The notes: generated by a model not told the origin, from the sequence alone. Numbered from the stretch's first letter, positions 1 to 13,147 are shown. The stretch: 64,000 nt of DNA from Sanguinoderma infundibulare (GCA_032821775.1 JAVLRN010000003.1:992001-1056000); one strand, 5' to 3'. Made by a program: numbers and translations.

Positions 1-1
1 G

Positions 2-148
2 CTTGCTGAGGTGGTCCGGCTGCTGTATGCGGGTCTTGAGGAGATCAACTACAGAACAGAACGTTGCGGGCGTCATTACTTGAGCAAGGAATTGGCTATG
101 AAGAGACTGACATGGCTGAAGTACTATCGTGGACGCGAACCCAGATAG
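2..148 (+). CDS. 3' end of an unidentified gene (partial)
   Basis: An open frame runs from the window edge for 48 codons and ends at TAG 146-148. Its residues look coding (leucine-rich helix followed by a basic tail ending KYYRGREPR). The gene continues upstream of the window, so product and exon structure cannot be judged. I do not recognise the family. It could be a chance open frame. Confidence 0.3.
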   Translation, partial: LAEVVRLLYAGLEEINYRTERCGRHYLSKELAMKRLTWLKYYRGREPR

Positions 149-971
149 GGCACCTGCGCGGAGCAGAGATGAGAGTCGAACGAAGGCATTATCCGTGCTT
201 TGGGCGTACCTGAGAGAAGGTGCTGGCTGACATTGCTCATAAATTCGACGCTGACCGGTACTGACCTTTCAGCCCTCTTCAGAACACCGTTCTCCGTCCG
301 CACCCGCAGCCAAGCTGAGCAAACGGTCAAGCAGAGTCCGTGGAGAGACGACAAGGTTGCCGATCCCAGCCGCCAGCATTAATTCGTCAGTCGTCGACTG
401 GCGGGAACAGCGGCCCGGGCACATTCTGCAGGTGAGAGCGCAGAGCAAGCGCAAAGGGTTCTTTCATATCCGCCACGACGACCGCCGTCGACCGTCTCGT
501 CCGCCTCTCATCCTCTACCACCCCTTCACGTTTAGAACGCTCTACAATGCGGCCGTACGGCAGCTGCGAAGCGGTGAAAGGTCAAGGTTGCTCACACAAG
601 CAAGGTTCCCATGCGCCTCAACATATAATATGACGCTAACAACGCCGCTGCAAGTCCTACCAGTCCACTAGGGAACTATGACCTGCTTTCCTCCTCTGTG
701 TCGCCCTATCAGTCGCTATGTTCGAGGTCTGTTCATGCGGGCGAAGCGCCACCACAATGCTCCCGAGTGTCCCCCATCGACATCCAAGGCAGATTCGTCA
801 ATGACGGAGCTACCCCCTGGTGCCTTCGCGACTGAGAAGGAACCGCCTAGCGCTGTTGATGTACATATGTATGTCGTTGATCATGTACAGAGCTCTGTAA
901 CTCATCATAATCCAGTCCACCCCAGTCGCTCGTTTGCCAATTCTGTTGGGACTCTGGCCTTTTCGTAACAG
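149..971. other. Intergenic / unresolved 5' part of the HET gene
   Basis: No convincing complete gene was seen. The first coding exon of the HET-domain gene should lie here, because the recognised exon opens at 972 in phase 1 directly after an acceptor (cgtaacag). Candidate donors exist, for example gtatgt at 869, but no upstream exon could be chosen with confidence. Confidence 0.4.
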
Positions 972-2909
972 GTCCTTTCCAAGTGGCTTGGGACGGCCAG
1001 ACCTCGTACTCTGCATACACATATACAACTTCATGGTCCCAAATACAGTCCTCGACCAACGATGGCTGCCAGTGGTGCAAACTACTTCTCTCCACGAGGA
1101 CTGAAGTCATGTCTCAAGAGACCGTTCGCATCACCGTCGGCTTCCGTTCCAGTTCTGGTAGCGGTAGCCACGCCGTGACTCCCAAAGGTGTCCATTTGTT
1201 ACGGCTCGTTGTCGACGATACACCACATTTCGTGTATTATGTTTATACCGACCCTGGTAGGTCAATTTTCTCAACATTCTGTCTCCAACACACGCGCTTA
1301 CATTGGTTCAGACGACCCGGCTGCCGCCATCCTTGTCGCCCGACCAAGGCAGCTGCAGCTCAACTCGCCGTCCACACGCTCCAAGGCTTCCGACTGCATC
1401 ACCAGCTGTATCCGCAGCCACACTCGTTGTCCGCCCCCACACAACGCCACCCTCCCCACCAGAGTTATCGACTGTTCAGATCCCACGAAGCCCAAGCTCC
1501 ACCCAGGTTATGGTGAACAAGCTCCATACGTAGCTCTCAGCTATATCTCCGGAGAAGACCAGCCATACCGCACGACCACCGAGAACCTCAGCACATACCT
1601 TGAAAGGATTGATCTGACTATTCTCCCGCAGACAATCAAAGATGCGATCGAGGCCGTGCACAACTTCGGCGTCCGCTATCTTTGGGTCAACGCCCTCTGT
1701 GTCCTGCGAGACTCAGAAGAGGACATCGCCCGCGAGCTTTCACAGATGCACACCATCTTCCGCAGCGCCTACTTCACGATCATCGCCGCCAGCGCAAGCA
1801 ACGCCACCCAGGGCTTCCTCCAGGACCGGCCGCCATCCTCCCCTCCAGATATCTCCCTGCCCTTCCGATGTCCAGACGGCCAAGTTGGGATCATGTCCCT
1901 CTCGCCCGTGTGGCGCCAGTATGACGGCTCTGCTGAGCCGGTGCACCAGGACGCGTGGTGTCTCCAGGAACGCCTCCTCTCGTCCCGCGCGTTCGTGTAT
2001 GCATCGCACACGCTGCAGTACCACTGCCAAACGTCGACCGTCAACGTGGGTAACGCCGTCTGCGCGTCCATGACCGGGCAGCGCCTGCCCGACCTCCTCT
2101 TTCGCCCCGACGCCGAACTCTCCGCCGCGCTGACACCGAACGAGCGCAAGACGCTGCGCTGGTCGTGGATCGAGACCGTCGGCGACTACACACACCGCAC
2201 CATCGCCAAGCCGGCCGACAAACTCGTCGCATTCGCGTCCATCGCGGAGCTCTTCGGCCGCGCGTGGAAGACGGCGTACCTCGCCGGCCTCTGGCGCGAG
2301 ACGCTCGTGCAGGACCTGCTCTGGTACAAGACCTTCGAGACGCGCTACGCCCGCCCAGAAGCCTACCGCGCGCCCTCGTGGTCCTGGGCCGCCGTCGACG
2401 GCCGCGTCATGGCCTACTCCGTCGACGACCGCCTCGACCCGGACTCGAAGGACACGGAATCGTGCGAGGTCGTCGGCTGCCAAGTCGCAGCGGCGACCCC
2501 GCTCCTCCCGTTCGGCAAGGTCACGTCGGGGACGCTCACCCTCCGCGCAGTCCTCCTGGAGGCGACCTGGAACGCGGACACCTCCATGCCCGACCTGTAC
2601 CTCAAGACGTCCGACGCGGCCTCGGACTCGACCGTCACCCCGGTGACCACGTCCGCCCCCGAGATCACGACAGAGCCGAGGCACATCGGGTGCGCGTACC
2701 CGGACAGCACGGAGGACGTGCAGGAGGTCTGGGCGATCCCCGTCCAGTGGAACCGGGATGCACAGTACGCCGCGGGGCTCATCGTCGCGCGCGCCTCCGA
2801 GGGCGAGGACGTCTACCGTCGGGTCGGCTTCTTCCACTCTCCGGAGGACGCGTCTGGGGGTTTGATTTGGATGTTGGACGAGGAGAGGCGCGAGATCGTT
2901 CTCGTTTGA
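972..2909 (+). CDS. HET-domain (heterokaryon incompatibility-like) protein, 5' incomplete
   Basis: Exons 972-1256 and 1312-2909 join across a 55-bp GT-AG intron with matching phase. The N-terminal part carries a GCQWCKLLL cysteine motif typical of the region before HET domains in agaricomycetes. The HET core follows: YVALSY, then about 20 residues on LPQTIKDAIEAV, then YLWVNALCV, DSEEDIARELSQM and FTIIAASASNATQGFL, and later WCLQERLLSSR. HET domains act in non-self recognition and regulated cell death in fungi; the role of this copy is inferred only. The usual signatures SYxWG and WxDALC read SYISG and WVNALC here. The C-terminal half (about residues 330-600) has no recognised domain. The true start lies upstream, because 972 is a phase-1 exon edge with no ATG. 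Confidence 0.8.
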
Positions 2910-3526
2910 ATCGTTACATTCGCACTTGCCTGTCAGTCCTCGCGCTCAGAGCACCGTTATAATGGACACTGTTGATCCTACATGTCTTTCTAGACGGTCA
3001 CACGTCAAGAGCTTCAAGAGCTAGAAAACAAAAACGCGCAGCAAGCAGTTTTGTGCACTTGTTTTGCCATGGGGGTCTTACCAACACGGGAAGTGTCGTG
3101 GGCCCACATATGAAGCGGCAAAATGAAGGGTATCAACGGCGTGCCATTATCGAAACAACAGGAACGCTTGTGTATGCGAAGGTCTAGGATTACTTGACCG
3201 TATGTATCGCAGTACCGTAAAGTCGTGAAGAGAACAACCGCCTACGCATTCCACCCACCGAGGGACGAGCGCGAAGGCGGGGCTCCCAAATCATGAAGGA
3301 GGAGGTACTAGGGAAGTGAGAAGATAGCGCCGAGATGAATATAACGTGCCAATGCGACTAGGTGATTACGTATGTTCGAAGGAGGATGCATGTATGCAAC
3401 AAATCGACGTACGAGGCCGTAGGACGGAGATTAACATAGCGAAAACATATCAAAGCCCACAAGTTGTACGAGACGAGGCCTGCCGCCCACCTCGGACACC
3501 TCTCCTGTGCTCGTCGCAGGCGACAT
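2910..3526. other. Convergent intergenic region
   Basis: This is the 3' region between the HET gene (+) and the phosphoesterase/RRM gene (-). I see no coding pattern, RNA gene or repeat in it. Confidence 0.5.
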
Positions 3527-5926
3527 TTAGGACTCTGGAGATCCAGAAGCGTCGCCGTTCGTCCGTCCAGGCGCACCACCGCGCGTCAGACCGGCGGACG
3601 CGAATCCGCGCGCCGCGAAACCACCACCACGGCCTCCCCGACCACGCCCCGAGAACGTCCCTCTGTGGCCGCCGTTCTCGGCGTTGCGCGACTCCTTGTC
3701 TGTCGCCTGCTTCAGCTCGGGCGTGCAATCGTTCAGCGTCTGCGAGCGCCGTGGTTAAACATCGCTGCCCAATCGTCGACGCAAAACGCGGCTTACCTGG
3801 CCGTTCTTCGCCAACCCAGCCTTCATCGCCTCCTCATCACCAAACTCGACGTAGCACATCTTTTGGTTGCGACCAGGGAAGTTCACAGGGTAGTTGACGC
3901 GCGTGATCTGCCACATACCAGGTCATCACAGAGTACGTGGAACAACGAGGCGCATATACTCACCCCCTCCTTAGCGTCCCCGAAGAACTCCCTGACCTCA
4001 GTCTCGTTCGCAGGGTTGGGCATGCGCATAAAGATCGTCCACGGGTTCCGCGCGGGCCGCTTGCTCGTCGGCGTCCTCGCGCCCGTGCTCTCCGTCGCGG
4101 GGGAGGTCACGCCGTCGTCCGTCCTAGCTTCCAAATGCGCCGCGGCCACCGGGGACGACTGATTCAAGTTCGTGACCTCCGGCGTGGCCTTTCCCGACTT
4201 GGACGGGGGGCTGCTCAGGTCCACCTCGTGTCTTGCACCAGAGGTGGGGGACGAATCGCCCTCCTTGGGCGCCCCTGCAGCAGCAGCCTCGCGCTCAGCG
4301 CGTTCCTGCTGTTTGCGCTCCTTCTTCCTCTCCCGCTTCGCCCGCTCCTTCTCTGCCTTGTCCAGCGCAGCCTGATTGGGCGTGTTTCCGTTGAGCTTCG
4401 GCGTCTCCCGGCCCGATTGTGGTGGTGGCGTTGCGGGTTTCGACTTTGATCCAGTGAGGTGTGGTGGGAGAGTCTTCTCAGCGGCTACAGGAGTGGTTGC
4501 TGCAGGACCTGTACCAGCGCCCTTGGGAGTCATTGCGGTGCTCGCGTTGGGGCCCTGTGTGGGAAGTTGGGATGTCGCGGAGCTGGGCGTCGCGGCCATG
4601 GTCGAGGGTGTGACGGTCCGACGGTATGCGTAGTTGAACCCCTGGCTCTTCAACTCGGCGCTGACACGGCCGTCTTTGATGTCCAGCACGAGGGAACCGT
4701 AGGCTGCGTCGCAAAGGTTCCAGTTCCAGCAGTTTTTCCACGCGGGGTCCTCGCCGTGCGGCTGCCCGGTAGGACCGAGCTGGTTGGGCGGAGGTGGTAT
4801 CCGCTCGACAACAGACAACGCCTTGTCCAACAGAACGCGTTGGTGATCGTCGATGACCGTATCCACCTGGGACTTGACACTCTCCCAGACCTTGTCAAAC
4901 GCATCCTTGCCGACCACGACTTTGTGCCGCAGGCCCTCAAAGTCAGACTGAACGCTGAACTCATTGTACGAGGAGGCATAGCGGAAGTGCAGACCTGCCG
5001 ATAAGGTCAAATCGGCCTTGAGGACGAGCCCGAGCTGAGTCATGATGCCCTCCCGACCGGGACTTGCGTGGGTGACGAGGAGGCGGGTCTCGGTGGGGTC
5101 GAAGACGCGCTGGGCGGTGTCGACGAGCTCGCCGATCTGGAGGGCGGTTGTCCACATGGTGCCCTGTCCACCGGCAATGGTCGCACTGCCGTCGCCGTTG
5201 TCGAACATCTTGTGGGGGACGAGGGCGCCGCCGAGTCCGAGGAGGCGGAGCTTGATGCCACCGATGTCGAGACAGCGCGTGGTGGCCTCGTCGAGTACGT
5301 GGAGGTTCTCGACATCGTACTGGCCTGCGCGGAACTTCTCGAGGACGATCACGTCCTCGCACGCGCCCCAGACGGTGTAGACTGGCACCTGGAGCTTGAT
5401 CTGGCCGGACAGGAGAAGGGGGAATTCGGACAAGAGGGATATGGTGACAGTGGAACGGATCGCCGAGGGCGGGTTTTCGGGCGAGAGGAGATGATTCCTC
5501 TGAGCGGTGGGGATTAGTGGTGAGTACATGGTGAGGTGGCGGAGGGTGCGATCGTTTATGCGCTCGAGACTGGAGGCCTCTGCCGCAGCGTCAGTGGATG
5601 AGGAGGCGGCCAGGAGGAATATGCGCACCAAAGAAGCCAAAGTCTCCGGTGTGGATGATCGCGGACGCATTTGCCTCTCTCGCGAGATCGTTGAGTGCAG
5701 AGAGTCGGCCACGGATGTCGGCAATACAGAGGAGTCTCCCATGGGCGGTGTCGAATACTTTTGTCTGGGTATTGACCTGATACTGAGGTTTCGGGTTCGG
5801 GGAGGTAGCAGGGCGGGTCGAGGTGGATGCAGGACGAGAGAGGGACTGCATTTTGGGGGAGGACGATGGGGAACGAGGCGAACGGCGGACGAGGCGTCCC
5901 AGAGCCTCAACCCAACACTTGTTCAT
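3527..5926 (-). CDS. DUF2433-type degenerate metallophosphoesterase with C-terminal RRM-like and RGG regions
   Basis: Four exons, complement of 3527-3739, 3797-3907, 3964-5579 and 5629-5926, give 745 aa with all phases closed. Residues about 35-90 resemble the start of a calcineurin-like phosphoesterase (LLCIADIRG, IIHTGDFGFF), followed by VWGACED and VTHASPGREG. The whole matches my memory of the fungal DUF2433 family. A low-complexity S/T/P/K/E linker follows. Near the C-terminus an RRM-like fold reads NPWTIFMRMPNP and KMCYVEFGDEEA, and the tail is RGG-rich (FSGRGRGGRGGGF). This suggests an RNA-associated protein whose catalytic motifs are degenerate (DIRG for DxHG, no GNHE, no GHxH). ATG 5851 in the same frame is an alternative start. 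The gene shares a 445-bp divergent promoter region with MED13. Confidence 0.75.
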
Positions 5927-6371
5927 CAAAATCTTGCCGGATTATCCTCATTTGGGCATCGATAACCCATTTCAGGCATGTCGACTAATAATATCTCGAA
6001 ACACGTTGTGGCCGTTCATACCGCCCCCGCGCAGGAGTGAAAGGATGTCGGAGGACAAGAGAAGGTATCCCGGAGATGAACGACGAGAATGGATGAGTCT
6101 GCGGAGGGCGGGGAGTGTGAGGGAGAGCAGAGAGGGATGTGCGCAATGTGCGACGCGGAAACGTCCGTGGGTCGGGCATGCAGGCGGACAGCCGGACCCT
6201 TGCACCGAACGCGTCTTATCCTTCAGTCACTATGTGCTAGGCCTCGCTTGTCTCCAGTCTTCCAAGTCGTCGCTCTCCAACGTCGGCCCACTCGGTCTCG
6301 GGCTCAATCCTGCCACGCAACTCCCCCAAAGTACCCATTGCCTTGCGCTCCTTGTCTCATGACCGCCTTTC
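5927..6371. other. Divergent promoter region (phosphoesterase/RRM gene and MED13)
   Basis: This short non-coding interval lies between two divergent start codons, so it should hold both promoters. It is rich in CTCT/GAGA-like runs. No canonical TATA box was seen. Confidence 0.5.
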
Positions 6372-9300
6372 ATGGCGGCCAAGGCGCAACCACTTCCACA
6401 AGACAACACCGGCTCCTTCGTTCTCTCCCAGAATCCCCCGTCAATTTCTCTGGCTTCATCCATTCTTGCTTCAGTTGTTCCCCTCCCCGAACACCCTCTC
6501 ATCGCCTACTCCGTCTTTGCACCCAGGCCTCCCGCATCTGACCCTCTCGAGCACCTTGAATTAGCCAGGAGAGCCGTCTTGCTCCGCAACAAGGACAGAC
6601 CGTTTGCTGACTCTCTTCTTCCCGCCGTCTACATCTCCAAGGACACCGCGGCACTCTATGTCTTTGCCCTTGCCTCTACTGCCCGTACCTGTGACGCACA
6701 TCAAGCACTCTCGAGCCTAGAGTTCGACGCATTGACGTGTGAGTACACCCCATGTTTCCGCTGGTCATACGATCTATCAATTTCCCGCACTACTCCCTTC
6801 CCTCCGCTTTCATTTCATCTCCATCAAACCAGAATAACCTATTGCGTCCAGACTTACTAGAAGCGGTACTGACAACCTCTACAGTGACCACATCTTCCTC
6901 ATTTACTCCCGCTGCCATTTATCCCTGTTCCTCCGCCTGCTCTACCCAACTAACTCCATGCCACCGCTGCTTGGACTCCGCCGGTTTAGCCCACCAATCA
7001 TCGTCCCTGCCTTTACTCCCTAGGGACTCCCTGCGTCTTCCCTTGAGCCTCTTCCTTCAGGCCGCTCGCGATCGCCTTATTGACGATGTCGCTCAAGCAT
7101 CCAAACTCCATCCCCGTGGTCGTTCCGTCACCCGCCTCAAGGCCGGCTTTCTTCTAGGTCCCATACCCACTGCCTCCGAGTGGGGCTCGGGCTGGGAGAA
7201 CTATGCAGGCTGTCGCCCATTGATATCCTGCTCACTCCATATCCACCTCTCCTTCTCCGCACATTCTCCTTCAGCCGCTCGACTTGTCATTCATCCCGTC
7301 ATGCGTCCGACGTACTATCTCCCCCTCCGCTCCTTTCTTCCCTTACCCGCCGGTACTCCCATCATCTTGCTACCTCAAGGAGTCCCCGCGTACTTCTTGA
7401 GCACTTACAACGGCCCGGGTGCTGCCCTGACCACCCAGTTCGAGGAAGCTCTCGTAGGTTTCGGTGCAGGTGACTGGAAGCGCACGACGTCCTCCCAGCA
7501 AGACGGGCCCCATTACATCATTGCTTGGCTTGCAGTCCAAAACAAGCAGGGCGAGGATAAAGGCATGCCCATCATCTGGCCATCTACGCTTTGCGTGTCG
7601 TATCATTCTAGTTCTCCGTCGACCCATGCCCGCTCAACATTGCCGTACATTCCTGAGCTGCCTTCACAGTTACAGGCTTCCCCGCCGCCGCCCGCGGCAC
7701 CGGTCCCGGCCACGCTTTCCTTTGCCGTAGCTGCCCCTTCGCCTGCAGCTGACGCGCCAGCTAGTGCCGCGACTTCCGCATCCCACGCGTCGTTGCCTTT
7801 CACGGATCGTGACAAGTTAACTTCTTCCGTCCATCGGCGTCCCAGTCTTCTACGGTCCTCACCCACAAGCGATTCTCTGCGGGCGTTCCGTATGCTCTCA
7901 CTCGCCAAGAAGCCGTATGCTCGTGACATCAAGAAGGTAGCGGGAGAAGTGGGAGGATATGTCGATTCCGTCCTGAAGGAACGCGATCGCGAACGCGAAA
8001 GGATAAAGAGGGAACGGCAAGAGCAGGAGATCGCGATTGCACGTGCCAAGCTCGCAAGCGCGAATCCTACACCGAAAGAAGAGCCGCCTGCGCCTCCTGC
8101 CGTTAATCCAGAAACCGTTCCTGCGAGGGCTGAGGAAGTAACGGCACCCGTTCCAGAAAGTGCGCCTCTTCCAATGGAGATCGAACCAACCGAACCGGAG
8201 TCTCATCCCACGGTGGAGTCAGACCATTCAGGCGACTCCCTCTTCTCCCCTCCCGATGCTCCCATAGACTTGCCGTCCACGGATGAGGAGCCCCCACCGG
8301 TCGTCGAGCAACCCGTCCAAGATATTGCCGACGGCTCGAAAGGGAACGACGTGGCTGTGCCTCCACAGAAGACAGAGCCAATTGAACCATCGTCGATGGG
8401 CTTCGACCCATTTAATGGACTTGACAGTACCTGGGGTCACACCAATGGGTACATGTATCCTGAGATGGACTTTAGTATGCCCCTCGACTCCCTTGGAGGT
8501 GGCCGCACTGCAGGTGCTGGTGCGGACAGCTATGACATGGATGACGGATTTGGCGTTTTCACTGAAGACGATTTTAGTTTCTTCGACGCCCCGACATCCC
8601 ATCGAGCTGTTCCTGTTGCCCCAACCATCCCGTCTGCCACTTCCTTCCCTACAGGGGCTGCGTCCATAAATGGACCACCAACTCTAGGTCTCACTCCCTT
8701 GGTTGCTCTGGATGGTCCTTTGTCTGGACCTGGCCCTCCGTCCGCCAATGGGGCGCAACAGTCGCCGTGGGCAACCCAACTCGGAGAGCCCTTCACACCC
8801 AGGGCTCCCGTCGACATGCATAGTGTGTTGGACGGCGCCGGTCCTCCAGAGCTTCTCCCGCCATCACCGACAAAGACACCATGCTCACACTCCGCGCCTA
8901 CCACCCCATCCGTCCACCTTTCTGAGTCGCAGAGACTGGCCGCTTTTGGACCCCGTATATTCGACCCTATCCCGTTCGCGTCCAGCCATCGCGAAGCGGA
9001 CGGCAAGTATGCGATCGGGAAGTTCGCACTACCTTCTCCCCCTGCAGATGATCATTTCGAACCTCTGATTGCAGCGCCTACGTTGCTGCCTGGGTGGAAG
9101 ATGAAGTACAGTGCTGCCACCGACCCCCGGATAGGCGTCGTCCGCAAACTCATCGGAGTCAAGCGCAAGAGCCTCGACCAAGGCGCACGTCCAAGCCGGA
9201 AGATGCCGCTCTGGGAGTCCTATCGCGAGCCTGAAGAGTGGCAGAGTGCCTCCTCGCCTCCCCCTGGCGCAGACTCAGAAGAGTCGGACGACGAGCCCTG

Positions 9301-11664
9301 GGTGGAGGACGAGGAAATGACGTCGGCACCCCGACCGTCCACCCCGCCCCCGTCCTACCTCCCGCTTGGCCCGAGCCTTCTCAAGACGCACTTCGTCCAT
9401 CCCCACTTGCTCCCGATGTGCACGCCGCTCCGCCCCCCGGGGATGGCGGTGGTGGCGGGCAACGCGCCGCCGATCTCCGTGCCGACGCCAGTCTCGCCCG
9501 CGGCGATCCTCGGCGCTGCGTCGGAGAAGTCCAAGTCACTGGAGGCTGCCGCGCAGATCCTCGTGAAAGAGGTGGTGGAGAACCCGGTGTGGCAGGAGGC
9601 GTGGCGAGCGAACGCGTCGTTATCGGCGACGCCGCCCGTCCCGCCTGTGCAGGTGTGGCAGGCGGATGCGAGGTATATTAACCAGCTTGTTGGGAACGGG
9701 CCGCCGGCGGGTAACGTTGATGTGCAGACGCTGTTTGGTGGCGGTAAGTCTTCTTTTTTCGCGACTTAGTCACGCCAAGATGGCAAGGATTGATGACACT
9801 TTCTCTAGGATCGTCGTCTGGTGCCTCGTCCTCGTCGGCGGTGACTGTGAGCTTGTTGGATAGCCCTTTGCTAGCCGTTGGCAAGGGCGAGTCTGTGATC
9901 CAACTTTCCCCGACTTCGCTTCGATTTTGGGAGAAGCTTGGGCTGTCACCACGCTCTGGACCAAAGGACGTCGTCGCGTTTGTTTTGTTCGAGGAACGGA
10001 AGGACGAGGATCGTGAGGCCGAGATCGAAGGCTGGCTCGCCAGGGTTTCCGCAGCGTATTCGGTACGCCTGTTGTCTTGCCCTAAACTCCGCGCTATTTA
10101 CTGACGGAACTAACAGGCCAAGAACTTCGGCTCGCATGTCGCTGGTAGTTCGAATGTCTTCATCAAGCCAGGGCTTGCGCCCGTGCGATTTGACACGCTT
10201 CGCAAGACGATCTGCAGCTTCGTCCAGGAGATCACCACGCCTCACACGCTCCTCGTCTTCTACATCGCTACCCCATCGCAGATTATTTCTTCCTCGTCCA
10301 CAACGCTTCGTCAGATCCTGTCTGCGGTTCGGCGCTTCCATAAGCAGCATTCACAGGGCGACATCCTCGTCCACCTCGTCCCCGAATCACTCATCTTTGG
10401 GACCCACATTCATCCAGCCTCGAGCTTGAGCGGCCTCGACGCGTTCGTTTGCAGCGTCTACGACCGTCTTCTCCAGCCCGTGAACCGCGCGATGTCTCGC
10501 AAGCTGTTCGAGCATGGACCTCCTGTCACTGACTATTTGGAGGCACCCGCGTATGCGCTCGTCCCGTACGCAAGTGGAAAGCGGAACACGACGGTTGTCC
10601 CTCATGTGTCGTTTGCGCTCGAGTCGAGTGCGTCGTCCCTTGATGTCACGCATCGACATTCGTTTCTGCACGTGGGTTATCAGATCTCGACTTGCGGACG
10701 TTGGATCATCGCTGCGTGCGTCGATGCGGAAGGGGAAGCGCATGACTTGAAGGCGTGGCTCACACCCGACGATAGTGTGGAAGAGTTTATGGTGGCCCAA
10801 GTCTGGTCGTTCGTCTACGAGTTCTCGAGGAGGGCCAGCATCGAATGGCGTGTTGTCGTGTCGAAGCTTGGCCTCATGTCACACTCGGAGATCAATGGTG
10901 AGTCTTACGTTGTCGTTTGTTGCTTGTGCGGTGTACTGAAACGTAAATGCTTAGCATGGGCGTCGCGTTTGGACTCCGCAATGTCAACGTCGATGGATGG
11001 GCCACCGATGCATGTCACCCTACTTTCCATCGACACGGAGAACCCATGGACGTTCATCGCACCGCCGGACGCGAATATCCTCGATATCCTGAAGCGCAAC
11101 CTGTCTGGCGGCTTCCAGATGCCTGCGTTCAAGCCCTCGTCGCGACACACCCACACCACGTTCTCCGACGCCACCTGCGCGACGTACTTCATCTCCCCAT
11201 CCTCACAGCCAATGTATCCTGCATATACTGCCGAACGCGTAGCGAAGTGTCCTCCCCAATCCATCCCAGGGTCCTCAGAGTCGCCCTTCATCCCAGACAC
11301 CGAGGACGAGGACGGCCCGGGCTCTTCTACACCCTGCTCGGCCGCCGAGTCCCTCCGGGTACCTGCTTGGACGACCATCATCTGTGCGCCTTCCTCCTCC
11401 GACTACACCTCCGTCTCGACCATGCACATTTTCCAGCTCCATTTTACCAGCTCCCCACGCTCGACCTACGGCGTGGGTGCGCCGGAGGATTCCGCGCGGG
11501 CCGTTCCCGCGGAGCACATGTCGGATATTGTGCGCAACTTCCATGAGCTTGCCGTCCTGTCGCGAGCGAGGTGGAAGCTCCGGGCGGACCCTGCCCTGCC
11601 CTTCCATCTCGCTGCACTGGAAGTCATGCGCGCGGCGCTGGGCGGGGGCGCTGTGGATCCATGA
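6372..11664 (+). CDS. MED13: Mediator complex subunit 13
   Basis: Five exons (6372-6738, 6885-9743, 9809-10062, 10117-10897, 10955-11664) give 1656 aa with every junction in phase. MED13 belongs to the CDK8 kinase module that docks reversibly on Mediator in the nucleus. The N-terminal part includes ALYVFALAS and an IYPCSSACST segment, followed by a helical region. A basic coiled-coil segment (ERDRERERIKRERQEQE) leads to a long acidic, proline-rich disordered middle. A conserved block has PHLLPMCTPLRPPG. The C-terminal PIWI/MID-like half contains FWEKLGL, VHLVPESLIFG and GRWIIAACVD, and ends after WKLRADPALPFH. The length fits fungal MED13. The third intron (10898-10954) is a multiple of three and open, so retention would not shift frame. 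The start is the first ATG in frame with the conserved N-terminus. Confidence 0.88.
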
Positions 11665-13013
11665 GTTGCCCAACGCTCCTCCTGGACGACACACGAGCAT
11701 CGAGGCGTATCTATTTCTCCTATTCTATCTTGAAGTCCATGATGTTGTAACGACCATCTCACGACCCTCTTTCTCATCACTTCTTTCTGATCCTCCCGTC
11801 CCATTCGTCCTTCATTGTCCTCGTGGCGAACCATCTGGCATCTTTTCGGACGTCCGTCTGCTGCATCGCGCACTTCTTCTCAATTTGTCATCGTCGTACA
11901 TACATACAATAGGTAATGGAACAATCACCCCCTGTATCCTCCACCCTAGTTCTAGTGTACCTATTCCTGTCACTCACGCAAGGACAGACAGATCCTGCAT
12001 ACCTACTTGCCCTGCAATCGCATACGTATTCCCCGCAATTTTTGTATGGTTGTATACTAGAATTTCTGTACTCCACCTCGGTGCAAACCCGGCAGTAATA
12101 ACACCTTGTACCATCTCGCCGGCGGCCCGCAGATCCGCCCAAGGCAGTTTCGCACCGTGCAGGCGGGGCCCGAGAGGGCTGCTTCTTCCTCGGACCTCTC
12201 TAAATCCAAGTCTGTAGGGTGCGTCCTCCTCGGATCTTTACAGTAACGGGGTTTTTTGGCCTTCCCGTGAAAGGCTGCAGAAGGGGATCGCCGCGTGGTG
12301 TCGAGGTGAGCGTATGACATTCTGACTATTTCTCAAGTACTGATCTCGACTCCTTGTAGTTCCGATGTCAAGAGTCTTGGGCCCAACGTCTTGAACAGAC
12401 ATGTGGTTCCCGGCGAACCTTCGAGATCTCGTATGTGATGACTTGATGAGTGGGGGTTGGTATCGCCCCCTCATGTCGCAGCTCGTGTCAAGGCTAGAAT
12501 TAAAGGTAGTCTTCCGTCCCCAGGGAGTTCTGTCGGTGCTTTAGCTGAAGGCAATACGCATGCTCCTAGGTGAGCGTCAGCGTTTTATCCCTGCGGTGCA
12601 TACTACCCAGCTTGTGCACAAGGCCGATTCATAATCCGTAGCGCCATGTTTCATCCTCCCCATCTCGCCATCCTGTCAAAGAAAACACAGGCTGCCCCCC
12701 TCAAGGCCTCACCCCACCGTGTCTGGCCTGCTTAGTGGGCGGAATACGTCAAGAGAGCTCGATCATGATCCGCTTTTTCACTTGGGCTGTCCTCGTTATG
12801 CCCAGACGGTGAGTGTATGCCCGTGGACGGTCTCATGGGGTGCCTCGATTCTGGGCGTCTGCCATCGGTTTCAATGGCGGACGTCCTTCACATGGCCGCC
12901 TCTCCAATAGTTTCTCCGCGCCGTCGGGAGTCCAGACTAATCAAAATCGACCGGACCACTAAAATCGCGGACACATTTAGGTTGTCGAGCCAGGATGTTT
13001 TGTGTCCTGCGGG
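11665..13013. other. Intergenic region
   Basis: This holds the MED13 3' UTR and the cerato-platanin upstream region. Several short open frames have no coding character. No tRNA, repeat array or transposon sequence was recognised. Confidence 0.5.
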
Positions 13014-13022
13014 ATATATATA
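13014..13022 (+). promoter_or_regulatory. TATA box of the cerato-platanin gene
   Basis: The motif atatatata lies about 125 bp upstream of the cerato-platanin ATG. This position suits a highly transcribed secreted-protein gene, with transcription starting about 30 bp downstream. It was seen directly; function is inferred. Confidence 0.5.
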
Positions 13023-13147
13023 CGAGCATCGTCGGGGCTACTTGACCAGCAGTGACCTACGGTCTCTCGCATTCGCTTTACCTGCACCTACATCTTTCCC
13101 CGCACAGTTCCCCGAACACCCAAACTACCACTCCCGCACCCCTCACG

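Noticed and set aside
1740..2837. 365-codon open frame antisense to the HET gene
   Set aside because: Third-position GC bias of the real exon on the plus strand explains the antisense open frame; composition is Arg/Gly/Asp-rich without motifs.
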